Counted from the first letter of the stretch, positions 25,201 to 34,449 are shown. The stretch: DNA of 64,000 nucleotides from Bradyrhizobium sp. WBAH42 (GCF_024585265.1 NZ_CP036533.1:4287001-4351000); one strand, 5' to 3'. Numbers and translations: made by a program. Notes: generated by a model from the sequence alone, not told the origin.

Positions 25201-26857
25201 GCGAGAGTCTGCAAAGGCAGCCACGGAGACGGCCAAAGTGAAGTCCATGCCGGGCAATCGCGCCGGCAATGACAACGCGCATGATTCAGTGGCTTCGGAC
25301 GATTCGTCAGGGCCAGCGAAAACGGCCGAACCAGGCGGCCTGGACCACAGCAACCCGCACGCATCGGAGCGAGAGTCTGCAAAGGCAGCCACGGAGACGG
25401 CCGAAGTGAAGTCCATGCCGGGCAATCGCGCCGGCAATGACAACGCGCATGATTCACCGGCTTCGGACGATTCGTCAGGGCCAGCGAAAACGGCCGAACC
25501 AGGCGGCCTGGACCACAGCAACTCGCACGCGCCGGAGCGAGGGGAGGCAAAGGCAGCCACGGAGACGGCCAAAGTGAAGTCCATGCCGGGCAATCGCGCC
25601 GGCAATGACAACGCGCATGATTCACTGGCTTCGGACGGTTCGTCAGGGCCAGCGAAAACGGCCGAACCGGGCGGCCTGGACCACAGCAACCCGCACGCAT
25701 CGGACCGAAGGTCGGCAACGGCGGCCACGGAGACGGCCGAAGTGAAGTCCATGCCGGGCAATCGCGCCGACAATGACAACTTGCATGATTCAGTGGCTTC
25801 GGACGATTCGTCAGGGCCAGCGAAAACGGCCGAACCAGGCGGCCTGGACCACAGCAACCCGCACGCATCGGAGCGAAGGTCGGCAACTGCGGCTACGGAG
25901 ACGGCCGAAGTGAAGTCCATGCCGGGCAATCGCGCCGGCAATGACGACGCGCATGATTCACTAGTTTCGGACGATTCGTCAGGGCTAGCGAAAACGGCCG
26001 AACCAGGCGGCCTGGACCACAGCAACTCGCACGCGTCGGAGCGAGGGGAGGCAAAGGCAGCCACGGAGACGGCCGAAGCCATGGCCATACCGGGCAAGGA
26101 CGTTGGCAATGACAATGAGCATCATTCCTGGACTCCGGCGGATACGCCTGGGTCCGCGAAAATGGCAGAGCCCGGCGGCGTGGAGCACAGCAACGAATGG
26201 GAGCACTCGGCCTCTGCCCACGGGCCGAAAGATGACGAAAATGCTGCAGCGGCCGGTAGCGCGGACCGAGTTGGCACGCAAAATGTCGCGGAGCCGGAGC
26301 CTGCAAAGGCGGCGGCAACCGCCGAGTTACCTGAAACTCTCTTCACATCCGAGAAGGGTGTCGGCGATGGCGACAATCATCGTGCATCGAACGCAAGCAT
26401 GTCGGCAACAGCGGCCACAGCTGACCTGCAGCACAGCAATTCGGGATACAATTTACCCTCGACCTCTCCAAACGCATCAGCAGCAACCGAGATTGCCGAA
26501 TCGAGCGCCACAAGAGGCGATGGCGCAGGGAACGGAAACCCGCAGCACGCTACGCAACCTGCTGCGATCGCATTAGCGGCCGCACAGCCGGCTAACGCTG
26601 CGTTCGAGACCGGCGGCGCCGATCAAGAACGGGTGTTCCGATTCGATAGCGACGCAACTCCTTTCACTCTCATCGTCAGAGCTGAACCTAGCGAGGTCCA
26701 CATTCCGCTCGATCCACCCGTCCAGCCCGGTCAGGTGGCCACCCCCGATATCCTCGTCAAAATCCTCCCCAATGCACTGGACGAACATGCGGCCAACCAC
26801 GGCAATAACGGTCCGCATCACGCCACTGTACCTGCGCATCATGACCTGCTGATTTGA
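22265..26857 (+). CDS. NarL-type regulator fused to a giant acidic repeat tail
   Basis: Predicted protein of 1530 residues from ATG 22265 (ATG 22202 adds 21; GGCAGGG precedes 22265). Residues 10-135 are a receiver closely related to the regulator at 18428, but where that protein has the phosphoacceptor Asp (VALVDSALP) this one has Ala (VALLADTLP). A full LuxR HTH follows (LTPRERQIVRLVSEGMSNKE; DGTVKVHLHNIFQKLEITNR), then a short hydrophobic stretch (FGMLSLALLAVAIA). The remaining roughly 1280 residues are acidic and disorder-like, with a small beta-rich segment (TIAWIFDSASNETIVYVNAT) reminiscent of modules in rhizobial secreted proteins, and eight 56-residue repeats. No stop or frameshift separates the regulator from the tail. 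Its role is unknown. Confidence 0.8.
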   Translation: MLDTSAKERIFKRIRLVIVDRQPIVLQGLKSVLGAQPDFDVVASCSDGTSCIQAIRNLTPDVALLADTLPDLTASEILAIAKAERLPTRLVFFTDSDTDHDLTSAIAAGACHAIAKYVAPDAMLRSLRLMTKRSFLEQSDLSPTAEETDSGKNENLLELLTPRERQIVRLVSEGMSNKEIAHQLNVSDGTVKVHLHNIFQKLEITNRTVLATLALLQRPSGFGMLSLALLAVAIADELKASEANDLLPHDDSTGSAAEHAEYELWKRAILRHVIVADSDEKPSLTQRGVLVGASQISTAASAIEALRTAEQSAGVKSWKDYSSVGSSTPGSATPSLRGMNDAQIGGESTAEHLFSRLTSNPTLVHGGYGTFATLTGALIYALSDPHLALLSHDPAKAPLDSFVDVTGYKAATKLAAISNADDNHVDDSVQGFRAHDSRLSSAFVAAENESAAGEGETLQKLAGLVHFGHDAGSGGYSGDKLMGGNVAENVVHRDPTDSDSTSSGSVFNFASGPSRINLAAFGALARLHMTAASKSIPPHTIAWIFDSASNETIVYVNATDHVLKIGDRDLLEIHLQGGVSIAESDFVGQPTAAAAALTLEQLEEALTSVTATETVLSTDSVHTVIGTRESAFGTAGVWDILADVDWRTEFAPARTTEERVDRADGSARTSPIVLAHAAAVTAVESLTFMSQRIDADTGPSIAGSAGGSNSQHVLEPWPAKETGAEQIEAGFIPGSDVGDENANQSPASDPSGRSAKTAETDRVEHGNSVHSTSTNAPEAAEFGESSPATAHRDDREGARHAPEQMSERAGARDVAELKSMPGNRAGNDNAHDSVASDDSSGPAKTAEPGGLDHSNPHASERESAKAAPETAKVKSMPGNRAGNDNAHDSPASDDSSGPAKTAEPGGLGHSNSHAPERGEAKAVTETAKVKSMPGNRAGNDNAHDSVASDDSSGPAKTAEPGGLDHRPGGLDHSNPHASERESAKAATETAKVKSMPGNRAGNDNAHDSVASDDSSGPAKTAEPGGLDHSNPHASERESAKAATETAEVKSMPGNRAGNDNAHDSPASDDSSGPAKTAEPGGLDHSNSHAPERGEAKAATETAKVKSMPGNRAGNDNAHDSLASDGSSGPAKTAEPGGLDHSNPHASDRRSATAATETAEVKSMPGNRADNDNLHDSVASDDSSGPAKTAEPGGLDHSNPHASERRSATAATETAEVKSMPGNRAGNDDAHDSLVSDDSSGLAKTAEPGGLDHSNSHASERGEAKAATETAEAMAIPGKDVGNDNEHHSWTPADTPGSAKMAEPGGVEHSNEWEHSASAHGPKDDENAAAAGSADRVGTQNVAEPEPAKAAATAELPETLFTSEKGVGDGDNHRASNASMSATAATADLQHSNSGYNLPSTSPNASAATEIAESSATRGDGAGNGNPQHATQPAAIALAAAQPANAAFETGGADQERVFRFDSDATPFTLIVRAEPSEVHIPLDPPVQPGQVATPDILVKILPNALDEHAANHGNNGPHHATVPAHHDLLI
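24716..26080 (+). repeat. Eight tandem 168-bp coding repeats
   Basis: Units begin with AAGTCCATGCCGGG at 24716, 24884, 25052, 25241, 25409, 25577, 25745 and 25913. All intervals are 168 bp except 25052-25241, which is 189 bp because of a 21-bp internal duplication (encoding GGLDHRP). A degenerate ninth unit starts near 26081. Each unit encodes 56 residues with KSMPGNRAGNDNAHDS and PAKTAEPGGLDHSN blocks. Confidence 0.95.
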
Positions 26858-27161
26858 AGTGTTGCATTGTCGTCGACTCAAACCGAGCAGGACGCAGGGC
26901 CGATGTTGAACAGCCTGTTCCGTATATTGGTCTGTTGATATGCGGCCTGGATCCTTATCCGAACTATTCGCACTGGGGCTTCGATGATGAGCAGAAGGAA
27001 GCCTCTCGCATCGTGTTGCGACCGCATGGCGACCAAATTCGATGAGCCGCTCCACGGCTTCTTCGACGGAAACGGCCGTCATGATCGAAACTCCCGTCGG
27101 CCGAGATGGGCTGAAGCGCGGTAACGTGCGGATGTTGGCGATCTGGGTCAAGGCTTCCGGA
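26858..27161. other. Intergenic, no gene seen
   Basis: No reading frame with convincing coding character; the flanking genes converge here. Confidence 0.4.
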
Positions 27162-27764
27162 TCATTCCGCTCCGGCTGCGTCGATGCCGATGCTCTCGAG
27201 TGTCTCGCGCCAGAGCTTGCGAACACCGACGTGGCGCTGCTCGAGGGCCGCGCTCACCGCATCCCGGTATGGAGCAAGGTTAGGGCCTCTCAGGAACAGG
27301 ATCTGCGCTTGCAGCAGCCGGCCGCTCTCGAACTCGATGCGGCGCAACGCCATGACGAAAGGATCCTGCGGATTGGCTTCGACCGGGACCAGCGCCGCCG
27401 GCCGGATAGCGGCGTGCACGGCATGGGCGAGCGTTGCGAGGTGAACCGCCTGGGCGAGGGGAGGGTCCGTGATCTCTGCGATCGGCGCAGGAAGCCAAGC
27501 GGTCTCCCAGGTCATCAGCATGTATCCCAGGGCAACATCCGGGACCCAGGAGGTGGCGCGCATCAACAGGGAGACGATCTCGGTCTCGCGATAGAACTGC
27601 GCGTTCAATTCGGTCTGCCAGGCCGCTTCAAGCCTCGCCGGCAACGCGAGGGCAAATTGCCGCGCGAGGGCACCATGCGCCGAGATCAGGAGCGCCGCGA
27701 CCCGCGTCTGCTGGCGCGGCGGGATGCGGCCGTCAGGATCGAGCGGGCCGAGGAAGCCGCTCAT
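27162..27764 (-). CDS. Hypothetical protein coupled to an alpha/beta hydrolase
   Basis: Two-hundred-residue protein, ATG 27764 overlapping the stop of the upstream hydrolase gene (ATGA). It is soluble and mostly helical by appearance (HGALARQFALALPARLEAAW; LAQAVHLATLAHAVHAAIRP), with no motif I recognise. Translational coupling implies a shared pathway with the hydrolase. Confidence 0.75.
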   Translation of the reverse strand: MSGFLGPLDPDGRIPPRQQTRVAALLISAHGALARQFALALPARLEAAWQTELNAQFYRETEIVSLLMRATSWVPDVALGYMLMTWETAWLPAPIAEITDPPLAQAVHLATLAHAVHAAIRPAALVPVEANPQDPFVMALRRIEFESGRLLQAQILFLRGPNLAPYRDAVSAALEQRHVGVRKLWRETLESIGIDAAGAE

Positions 27765-28687
27765 GGCATCGCTCTTCTGACCGGGATGGCACGCAGATGG
27801 TCGTAACCGTCTGGAAACGGTGTCAGCTCCCCACCGGGCTCGTCCGACGCCACCCAGACGGTCTTGTTGCCCTGCCATCGCCCAGCCAGCACGTCATCGG
27901 CGAAGCGCGCCAGCAGGTCCGCCGTCAGCGCGCCCTTCTCCAGCGTGAACGCGTGATAGGCCTTGGGAATGATCACCAAAGAGCTGTTGGGAATCTCGAC
28001 ACGCAAGGTTTCGTGGAGACCCCGCGGCGTGAGAAAGTCGAACTCGCCGTTGAGAATCATGGTCGGAACGGCGATCGCCGACAGCCGCGGCGTGAGCGGC
28101 TGGAAGTCGAGGAAGGATTCCATCAGGTTCTGCAGCGCGTAGACGTCGTTGACCAGCCAACCTTGCCGCTTCACGCTATGGATCTTGTCCAGCAGCGGCT
28201 CCAGCCATTGGTCCGAGAGGTTCATGGGCAACAGGAGGTCCTGGAGGTAACTTGTGCCGCCGAGGATCAGCGCGGTCCGCAGCGCATTGCCGAGCAGCAA
28301 GAGTTGTGGCGACAGCTCCGCAAAGCAGCTCATCGGCACGAGCCCGGCCAGTCGCTTGCCCTGCTCGATCGCATATCGCAGTGCAATCAGGCCGCCAAAG
28401 CTGATCCCGCTCAGAAAAACGGGACCGTCCCCCAGCTCGTCGATCAGGAGGCGCAAGGCGGCGACCTGGTCGTCCTGGCTGATGAAGAGCCTCGGCTTGT
28501 CGGAGGCGCCCTGGCCCAGCAGATCAAAAGTCGCAACGCGAAAGCCTCGCGCCGCCAAGGCCTCGCGATAGGCGCCCCACAATTCGGAATATTGCGTCAG
28601 CCCGTTCACGAGGACATAGGCCGGCGCGCCCGCCGGCCCGTCGAGCTCATAGCGGATCCGATATGAGCCGAGGCTGAGGAAGGGCAT
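27761..28687 (-). CDS. Alpha/beta hydrolase
   Basis: Hydrolase of 308 residues with no signal peptide. The nucleophile elbow is GISFGG (Ser96); the acid is likely in LNGEFDFLTP and the catalytic His in PKAYHAFTLE. Oxyanion-loop sequence VNGLTQYSELW is present. It lies head-to-head with the 835-residue tandem hydrolase, sharing a 132-bp promoter region, and is coupled to the 200-residue protein downstream. Substrate unknown. Confidence 0.9.
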   Translation of the reverse strand: MPFLSLGSYRIRYELDGPAGAPAYVLVNGLTQYSELWGAYREALAARGFRVATFDLLGQGASDKPRLFISQDDQVAALRLLIDELGDGPVFLSGISFGGLIALRYAIEQGKRLAGLVPMSCFAELSPQLLLLGNALRTALILGGTSYLQDLLLPMNLSDQWLEPLLDKIHSVKRQGWLVNDVYALQNLMESFLDFQPLTPRLSAIAVPTMILNGEFDFLTPRGLHETLRVEIPNSSLVIIPKAYHAFTLEKGALTADLLARFADDVLAGRWQGNKTVWVASDEPGGELTPFPDGYDHLRAIPVRRAMP

Positions 28688-28819
28688 CGCGAGGGTACTG
28701 CCGGTGTTTTGATGCCCGCGATCCTCGATCCCTCCGAACGGATTCCATTGAGTTAGATCAAACCTCGCCCGGCCGCCCTGCCTAGCGTTTCAGAAAAATC
28801 TTCCAGGGAGGACTGCGTC

Positions 28820-31327
28820 ATGGCCGGACAAGACGCGATGAAGCGCTGCTTCATGAGCCTGATCGTGCTGCTGCTCGGAACGGCGATTGCAACCGCACAG
28901 CCTTTCACGCGCCGCTCGTCGCAGGTGCAGCATGATGGGCTGAAGAAGACCTACGAAATCGCCAACTTCCGTCTCGGCGGCAAGTACGACCTGTCCGATC
29001 CCTCCAAATGGGAGAACGGCGGCGAGGGCGGCGTCACGCTGGAATCGCTCGGCGCCGGCAAGCTGCGCACCGCTTACATCGCCGTCGGCAACGCAAGACG
29101 CAACGCCGCCGGCGAGATCACCAATGCCATCGTGATCAACTCCTATTATTCCGGCGATTCCACCGACATGTATGAACAATGGGTCAAGGGTGCGGCGTTG
29201 TCGGGTGGCGTGCCCATCATCGGTCCGGGCCGGCCGATCGACACGGATCGCTATTATGTCATCATGGTCGATCCGCTCGGCACTTGGGGCGCGAGCAAGC
29301 CGTCCGACGGACTCGGCATCAAGTTTCCGCAATACAGCTACTACGACATGGTGCAGGCGAACTACCGCCTGCTGCGCGACGAGCTGAAGGTCGCGCGCGT
29401 CGCACTGGTGACCGGCGTCTCGATGGGCGGCACGCAGACTTACGTCTGGGGCGTGATGCATCCGGAATATGTCAGCGCCTTGATGCCGATCGGCGGCACG
29501 ACGCAATCGGATGGCGACGATCCCGTCGGCAACTGGACCTTCCAGATGATGACAGCCGCGATCCAGGGCGATCCGGTCTGGCAGGCAACCAAAGGCGACT
29601 ATTACAAGCTCCCAAAGGAAAAGCATCCGGTGCCTGGCGTGGCCTTCGGCTGGTCGATCCTCGGCATGACGGGTTATGACTTCGCCTTCCGTACGACCCA
29701 GAATTGGGCGGCGGTACAGCCTGAAATCTTCTATTGGGATCCGCCGAACGAGAAGGCCGGTCTCAACGTGACCAACCGTGCCAAGCTCTACGATGCCGTC
29801 GACCTCGTCTGGCGCAACAGGGTCGGCGAGACCCATAACGTCAATCCCTATCTCGGCCGCATTCAGGCCCGCACGCTGGTGATGCACATCACCAACGACC
29901 TCTGGCTGAACTTCAAACTGGCGCAGAAGGCTGTCGATCGCGTGCCCGGCGCTGATCTCATCGCGCAGGAGAGCCCGGTCGCGCATTATGGCGTGTTCCC
30001 GATCATCAACCAGCGTAAGAACGATCCGAAGTTCGTCGCCTTCATGGATGACGTGGCGGCCCTCGATCGCGCCCAGAAATTCGTCGACAAGAATTACCGA
30101 GTGCCCGACGTCGCCCAGACCATCGATCCCAAGAAGTCGTTCTGGAAGGCCTATGTGACCTATCCCTATCCGGTCAAATTCGGCAGTGCCAAGGACAAGA
30201 GCGGCAATTCGTGGGAAATCGGCTACATGGACGAGTATGCCGGCACCGATAAGGATCCGAAGGTGCTCGTCATCATCCACGGCAAGGGCGCGTTCGGCGG
30301 CCATTACGGCAACATCATGCAGTACGCGCTGCGCAGCGGCCTGCGCGTGATCGTGCCTGACCTGCCGCATTACGGCATGTCGGGGCCTGGCAATCTCGAC
30401 AAGAACCCCGCTCGCACCATGCAGGACATGCGCGAGGTGATCTACGACCTCGTGGTCAACCAACTCGGCGTCAAGAAGGCGTACTATCTCGGTCACTCGC
30501 TCGGCGGCCAGTTCGTCGTGGGCTACGCCCTGACCTGGCCGGATGCGGTGCAGGGCCTCGCCTTGGAAGCGCCGTCCGGCCTCGAGGAATATCCGCGCGA
30601 GATCACCATCGCCAAGGACAACAAGGCGCCTCTCTTCGCCGACGGCCTCGGCCGCGACTTCGACAAGTGGAAGCAGGTCTGGGACCAGACCGGTATTCTC
30701 GCCGCGGAAAAAGCGCGGAGCGAGCAGAACATCCGCGACTTCTTCTACTTCAAGAAGCGTGATCCCGACACCGGCGTGGTGTCGGCTGCGAAGAGCGGTT
30801 ACTTCTTCAGCGACAGCGAATATGCCCGCTTCCATACCGAGCAGCGTGTCGGGCTGACCAAGGGCAACCCGAAGGAGCTCGATCAATGGTGCAACGTCTT
30901 CATCTTCGACATCTACACGATCGGTGCCGAGCTCCAGCAGGATGACCCGAAGAACCTCTATGAGCGGGTCACCCAGATCAAAGCGCCGATCTTCCTGGCG
31001 TTCGGCGACAAGGAGCCGTTCATTCCGACGCCAGCGTTCAACGGGCTGACGGACCTCGGCCGCGACGTCATCACGCCGTTCATGACTCGTATGACCAATT
31101 CCGGCAACCGGCCGATGCTCAAGGTCTATCCGGAGACCGGCCACTTCATCCACACCGACAATCCGGTGGAATACGCGGCCGATGTCGTGGATTTCGTGAC
31201 CAAGGGGGCGATCGACACATCATCGCCGCTCGGTACCGATCGCATGATCAAGGGCGCCGTCGTCTCTGCCCTGCCAGTGGCGCCGACTCCGCCCGGAGCG
31301 GCGCCGACGGCTGGCCTCAACAAGTAG
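28820..31327 (+). CDS. Secreted tandem alpha/beta hydrolase fusion
   Basis: Exported protein of 835 residues made of two hydrolase domains. A signal peptide (about residues 9-26, LIVLLLGTAIATAQ) precedes a homoserine-acetyltransferase-like domain with nucleophile GVSMGG near residue 200. The second domain starts near 470 (VLVIIHGKGAFGGHYGN) with GHSLGG near 560 and a C-terminal His in ETGHFIHTD. GGGAGG lies ahead of ATG 28820. Such fusions are longer than usual for either family. The next gene, 9 bp downstream, is another hydrolase, so the three enzymes probably act on related esters or amides. Confidence 0.88.
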   Translation: MAGQDAMKRCFMSLIVLLLGTAIATAQPFTRRSSQVQHDGLKKTYEIANFRLGGKYDLSDPSKWENGGEGGVTLESLGAGKLRTAYIAVGNARRNAAGEITNAIVINSYYSGDSTDMYEQWVKGAALSGGVPIIGPGRPIDTDRYYVIMVDPLGTWGASKPSDGLGIKFPQYSYYDMVQANYRLLRDELKVARVALVTGVSMGGTQTYVWGVMHPEYVSALMPIGGTTQSDGDDPVGNWTFQMMTAAIQGDPVWQATKGDYYKLPKEKHPVPGVAFGWSILGMTGYDFAFRTTQNWAAVQPEIFYWDPPNEKAGLNVTNRAKLYDAVDLVWRNRVGETHNVNPYLGRIQARTLVMHITNDLWLNFKLAQKAVDRVPGADLIAQESPVAHYGVFPIINQRKNDPKFVAFMDDVAALDRAQKFVDKNYRVPDVAQTIDPKKSFWKAYVTYPYPVKFGSAKDKSGNSWEIGYMDEYAGTDKDPKVLVIIHGKGAFGGHYGNIMQYALRSGLRVIVPDLPHYGMSGPGNLDKNPARTMQDMREVIYDLVVNQLGVKKAYYLGHSLGGQFVVGYALTWPDAVQGLALEAPSGLEEYPREITIAKDNKAPLFADGLGRDFDKWKQVWDQTGILAAEKARSEQNIRDFFYFKKRDPDTGVVSAAKSGYFFSDSEYARFHTEQRVGLTKGNPKELDQWCNVFIFDIYTIGAELQQDDPKNLYERVTQIKAPIFLAFGDKEPFIPTPAFNGLTDLGRDVITPFMTRMTNSGNRPMLKVYPETGHFIHTDNPVEYAADVVDFVTKGAIDTSSPLGTDRMIKGAVVSALPVAPTPPGAAPTAGLNK

Positions 31328-31336
31328 GGCCCGGCG

Positions 31337-32200
31337 ATGCCGAGGGTGCAGGCGGGCGAAGTCCAGCTCGGCTGGCGGGAGTGGGGAGGAGGCGACGTCA
31401 CCGTCGTCTTCATCCACGGAAATCTCGCCAGCAAGGACTGGATCGAGCTCGCCGCGCCGTTGTTCCCGACCGGTCTGCGTGTGGTTGCAATCGATTGGCG
31501 CGGCTGCGGCGATAGCGACCGGCCGAAGCCGGCGGCCGACTATTCCAACTACTCCATGGCGCAGCACGCCGAGGACATGCTGGCGGCGCTCGATGCGCTC
31601 GAGATCGGCTATTGCCATCTCGCGACGCATTCCACCGGCGGCATCATCGCGGCCAGGATGCTGCTCAAGCAGCCGCAGCGCTTCGGCCGTGTGTTCGCGC
31701 TCGATCCGGTGACGCCGCTCGGCATGGCCTTCAATGCCGACCAGATCGGATTGTTCAGGGCCATGATGGCAAGCAAGGAGCTGACGCGGTCCGTAATGGC
31801 GACAGCCGCTTCTTCGCTGTTTGTCCCGGAGAGCATGGGGCCGAACATGACCCCCCGCTTTCGCGAGGGGCTAGGGGAGATCCAGGCGCTGTTCGACCGG
31901 ATCATCGAACAGACCTTCGGCGTATCGGACGGGATCTGGATAGGCACGCCGGTGAACCTGACGCGGGAGAAGGAGAGCCGTGAGTTGGAGCGCCGTATGC
32001 CCGAGATCCGGCACCCGCATCTCGTGCTGTGGGGCGAGTGCGATGGCTGGATTGCACCTGCTGACCTCCGCACCATGGCCGAAGCGATGCCGGTTTGCCG
32101 GCTGGTGATCATGCCCGGCATCGGGCATTCGATGAATCTCGAACGCCCGGCGCTTTATGCCGGCTATTTCGGGGCGTGGTTCGGCGGACTTGCCGCGTAG
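31337..32200 (+). CDS. Alpha/beta hydrolase
   Basis: Hydrolase of 287 residues with HGNLASKDW oxyanion loop, nucleophile in HSTGG (Ser99), acid in LWGECDGWIAP and His in GIGHSMNLE. No signal peptide. It follows the tandem hydrolase by 9 bp in an operon. Similar to esterase/haloalkane-dehalogenase-like members, but the substrate cannot be told from sequence. Confidence 0.9.
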   Translation: MPRVQAGEVQLGWREWGGGDVTVVFIHGNLASKDWIELAAPLFPTGLRVVAIDWRGCGDSDRPKPAADYSNYSMAQHAEDMLAALDALEIGYCHLATHSTGGIIAARMLLKQPQRFGRVFALDPVTPLGMAFNADQIGLFRAMMASKELTRSVMATAASSLFVPESMGPNMTPRFREGLGEIQALFDRIIEQTFGVSDGIWIGTPVNLTREKESRELERRMPEIRHPHLVLWGECDGWIAPADLRTMAEAMPVCRLVIMPGIGHSMNLERPALYAGYFGAWFGGLAA

Positions 32201-33676
32201 CAGCCGCGCCAGAGAGGCAGTGGGATCGAGCGATGCTTGAGGATGATGTTAGAAAGCGCTAGGAGGTGCAGGTAACATGCTCAAGTCGCACCTTCTTCGT
32301 CGCAGGTAAATCGTTGAGATTTCGATATAATCGCTTCTCCGTCGCCCCCATGATGGATTGGAGCGAGAGTTCAAGTTTTTCAATCAGTTAGAAGAACGCG
32401 TGTGCACGACGTGTGCACCGGGAGATCAAGAAAAATCTTGTGAGAGCCAATGTGAGCGGGGCTCCGAAGCTGGCGGGGCGCGTCTGATCAGCAGTGGGCA
32501 TGGGCGCTCGAGCCACTGAGGGCGCCCGTTCCGTTAAATTAGATGGTTTAGGGGCGCAAAGCGGACGTTCGCGACGGCGCGAAATGGCGCCGTCTAGCTG
32601 AAGCTATTGGGACAGACCCGATCTGTAGCGGCAGTGTGTATTAGCCCGCCTCAGAGATCTGCCTCAATTTGAAGATCGTGCCGCGGCAATGCGTGGTGGC
32701 CAATCGACGAATCACCGCTCCTCCAAACGGGAATGACCAAGGCGTTGCGGACTCTAAATTTTCGGCGGGGTGAGGCGCGGCTGACGTTAGTAACTACGGT
32801 TACAAGCTACAGATTTGCTCCCCGCTACGAGCGGACCCGAAGGGCAGGGCACTACGTATTGCTCAAATCGCAGAATTCGGCCGAACGCTTTCGATAGCGT
32901 TTCGATATCAACCAAGCAGACGATGGCTGCTTGCAGCGCATTGCCGAAGTCATCGGGAGTGACTGCCCCGTCTTCCGTCACCCCCGGCAAGACCCGCCGC
33001 AAACTCCTCTCCGCCATAGCGCGACGCCAGCCGTCCCGTGTTGGCAGTAGCATGGTCGCCGACGCAATACGTCTGCTGGCGCAGCTCCGCTAGCCCATTT
33101 CAATGACTGAGTTGCAGAGGGCGAGTGGATGAAGTCCGGAAAGATCGAGACAAGGCTCGTTACCTTCGAGCGGCCATAGGGGGACGCCAAACAGCTGTCA
33201 GATAAAACCCTCGATGTATGCTCTGACCGCCCAAGTGTCCCCAACCGCGGCGGCACAGATGCCGAATGCATGGATCTCACGAGGCATCGAGCAGCTCGGG
33301 CTTTTGAGGATATCCATCATCATCGATAAACAGCCTCGCGTATCCGGCCGGCGCTCAGAAGCGCGAGAGCGTTTTCCTTGCTCTGTTCAAGATATTCTTC
33401 TCGCGTTAACATCGAAGCCTAGACCCAAGGCGAATGACGTAAAACAGATTGTTCTTTAGTGGCTTGGCGGTCAATCCCTTTAGAATGCCAGCGGCCGAGC
33501 CCCCGACGGATGCTGCCGCGCGATGTCTGCTTTAGGGTCAACCTGAAGAATTCAGGTCGAGCAAATTTGGTCCGCTCTGCCGTCATGAGCGGACCTCCGT
33601 CAGGCGAGGCGCGACTTCGCAGATGGGCCCAATAGGAGACATCCGCACCGCAGAGGAAGTCAAAGAACTTGCCTTC
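32201..33676. other. 1.5-kb stretch without a confident gene
   Basis: Open frames here (for example 33053-32787 minus, 33280-32978 minus, 33214-33459 plus) are short, lack ribosome sites and have atypical composition. The region may hold decayed genes. No insertion-sequence ends or RNA genes were seen. Confidence 0.45.
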
Positions 33677-34369
33677 TTAGTCGCCCGTTGGGGTGATGCG
33701 AAACTCAACTACTTCGGTTAGGTCGCGCAAATGTTTTGCGAGTCGTTCGGCGTTGAGCCTGTCGCGGCTTTTGATGGTCATCCGGTACTCAAACTGCTGC
33801 CCACCTTCGCTTAATCGCGATGATAAGTTGGCAATCGTAAAACCGTGATCGCCGATCATCTTGTGGACCTCGCTTTCTCCCATCACCCGATCCCGCGCAA
33901 AACGCAGCATGTGGTGAGCATAGAACTCGCTCGGCAGTCGCGCCTCGATGAGCCTGAATAGCGCGAGCACCATGAGAGTCGCCAAAGCGCCTACGAAGGC
34001 AGCAAACCAGAACCCAATTCCAACCAAAATGCCGATAGCGGCCGTGACCCAAATGGACGCGGCCGTCGTTAGTCCCCTGACAGTCAATCCCTCTTTGAAG
34101 ATGACGCCCGCGCCCAAAAAGCCGATGCCAGTCATGATGCCTTGGGCCATGCGGGTGGGATCGGTGCGGATCGCGTCATGCTCGAGCAACGTCATCCACT
34201 GATGCTGGTAAACCGTGACGATCATCAGAATAGAAGAGGCAATGCAGACAAGGGAATGCGTTCTAAAGCCTGCTGGACGTCCGTGAAACGTGCGCTCGAA
34301 GCCGATCATCGCGCCAATCGCGAGGGCTCCGGCCACTCTGACAATAATCACCAGTTCGTCGTGACCCAT
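33677..34369 (-). CDS. MgtC/SapB-family membrane protein
   Basis: About 230 residues from ATG 34369 (ATG 34414 adds 15). The N-terminal part has four to five transmembrane helices with the family signatures GAMIGFERTFHGRPAGFRTH and GIMTGIGFLGAGVIFKEG. The C-terminal part is a soluble ACT-like domain. Members influence magnesium homeostasis, ATP synthase and intracellular survival; the exact activity is debated. Isolated in a gene-poor area. Confidence 0.9.
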   Translation of the reverse strand: MGHDELVIIVRVAGALAIGAMIGFERTFHGRPAGFRTHSLVCIASSILMIVTVYQHQWMTLLEHDAIRTDPTRMAQGIMTGIGFLGAGVIFKEGLTVRGLTTAASIWVTAAIGILVGIGFWFAAFVGALATLMVLALFRLIEARLPSEFYAHHMLRFARDRVMGESEVHKMIGDHGFTIANLSSRLSEGGQQFEYRMTIKSRDRLNAERLAKHLRDLTEVVEFRITPTGD

Positions 34370-34449
34370 GGCTTTAGCATCTTGGCCGGCAGGCTTACAC
34401 AACCTCATGTTCATCTCGATTCAGATGCGAGCTCTCGGCGGGCCGTCGA

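Noticed and set aside
24716..26080. CRISPR-like array
   Set aside because: Units are contiguous 168-bp coding repeats without spacers and no cas genes are present.
24493..26115. 540-residue open frame on the minus strand across the repeats
   Set aside because: The repeat unit is a multiple of three, so one stop-free antisense frame is multiplied; composition is shadow-like and the plus frame continues a clear regulator.
26573..27226. Minus-strand frame with MTAVSVEEAVERLIEFG near its middle
   Set aside because: The patch is brief and the rest overlaps the end of the giant regulator gene; could be a fragment but is not supported.
28790..31153. 787-residue minus-strand frame
   Set aside because: Antisense shadow of the tandem hydrolase caused by high GC at third positions; no ribosome site or domain.
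32787..33459. Several 80-100 residue frames in the gene-poor region
   Set aside because: No ribosome sites, mutual overlap and no recognisable motifs.
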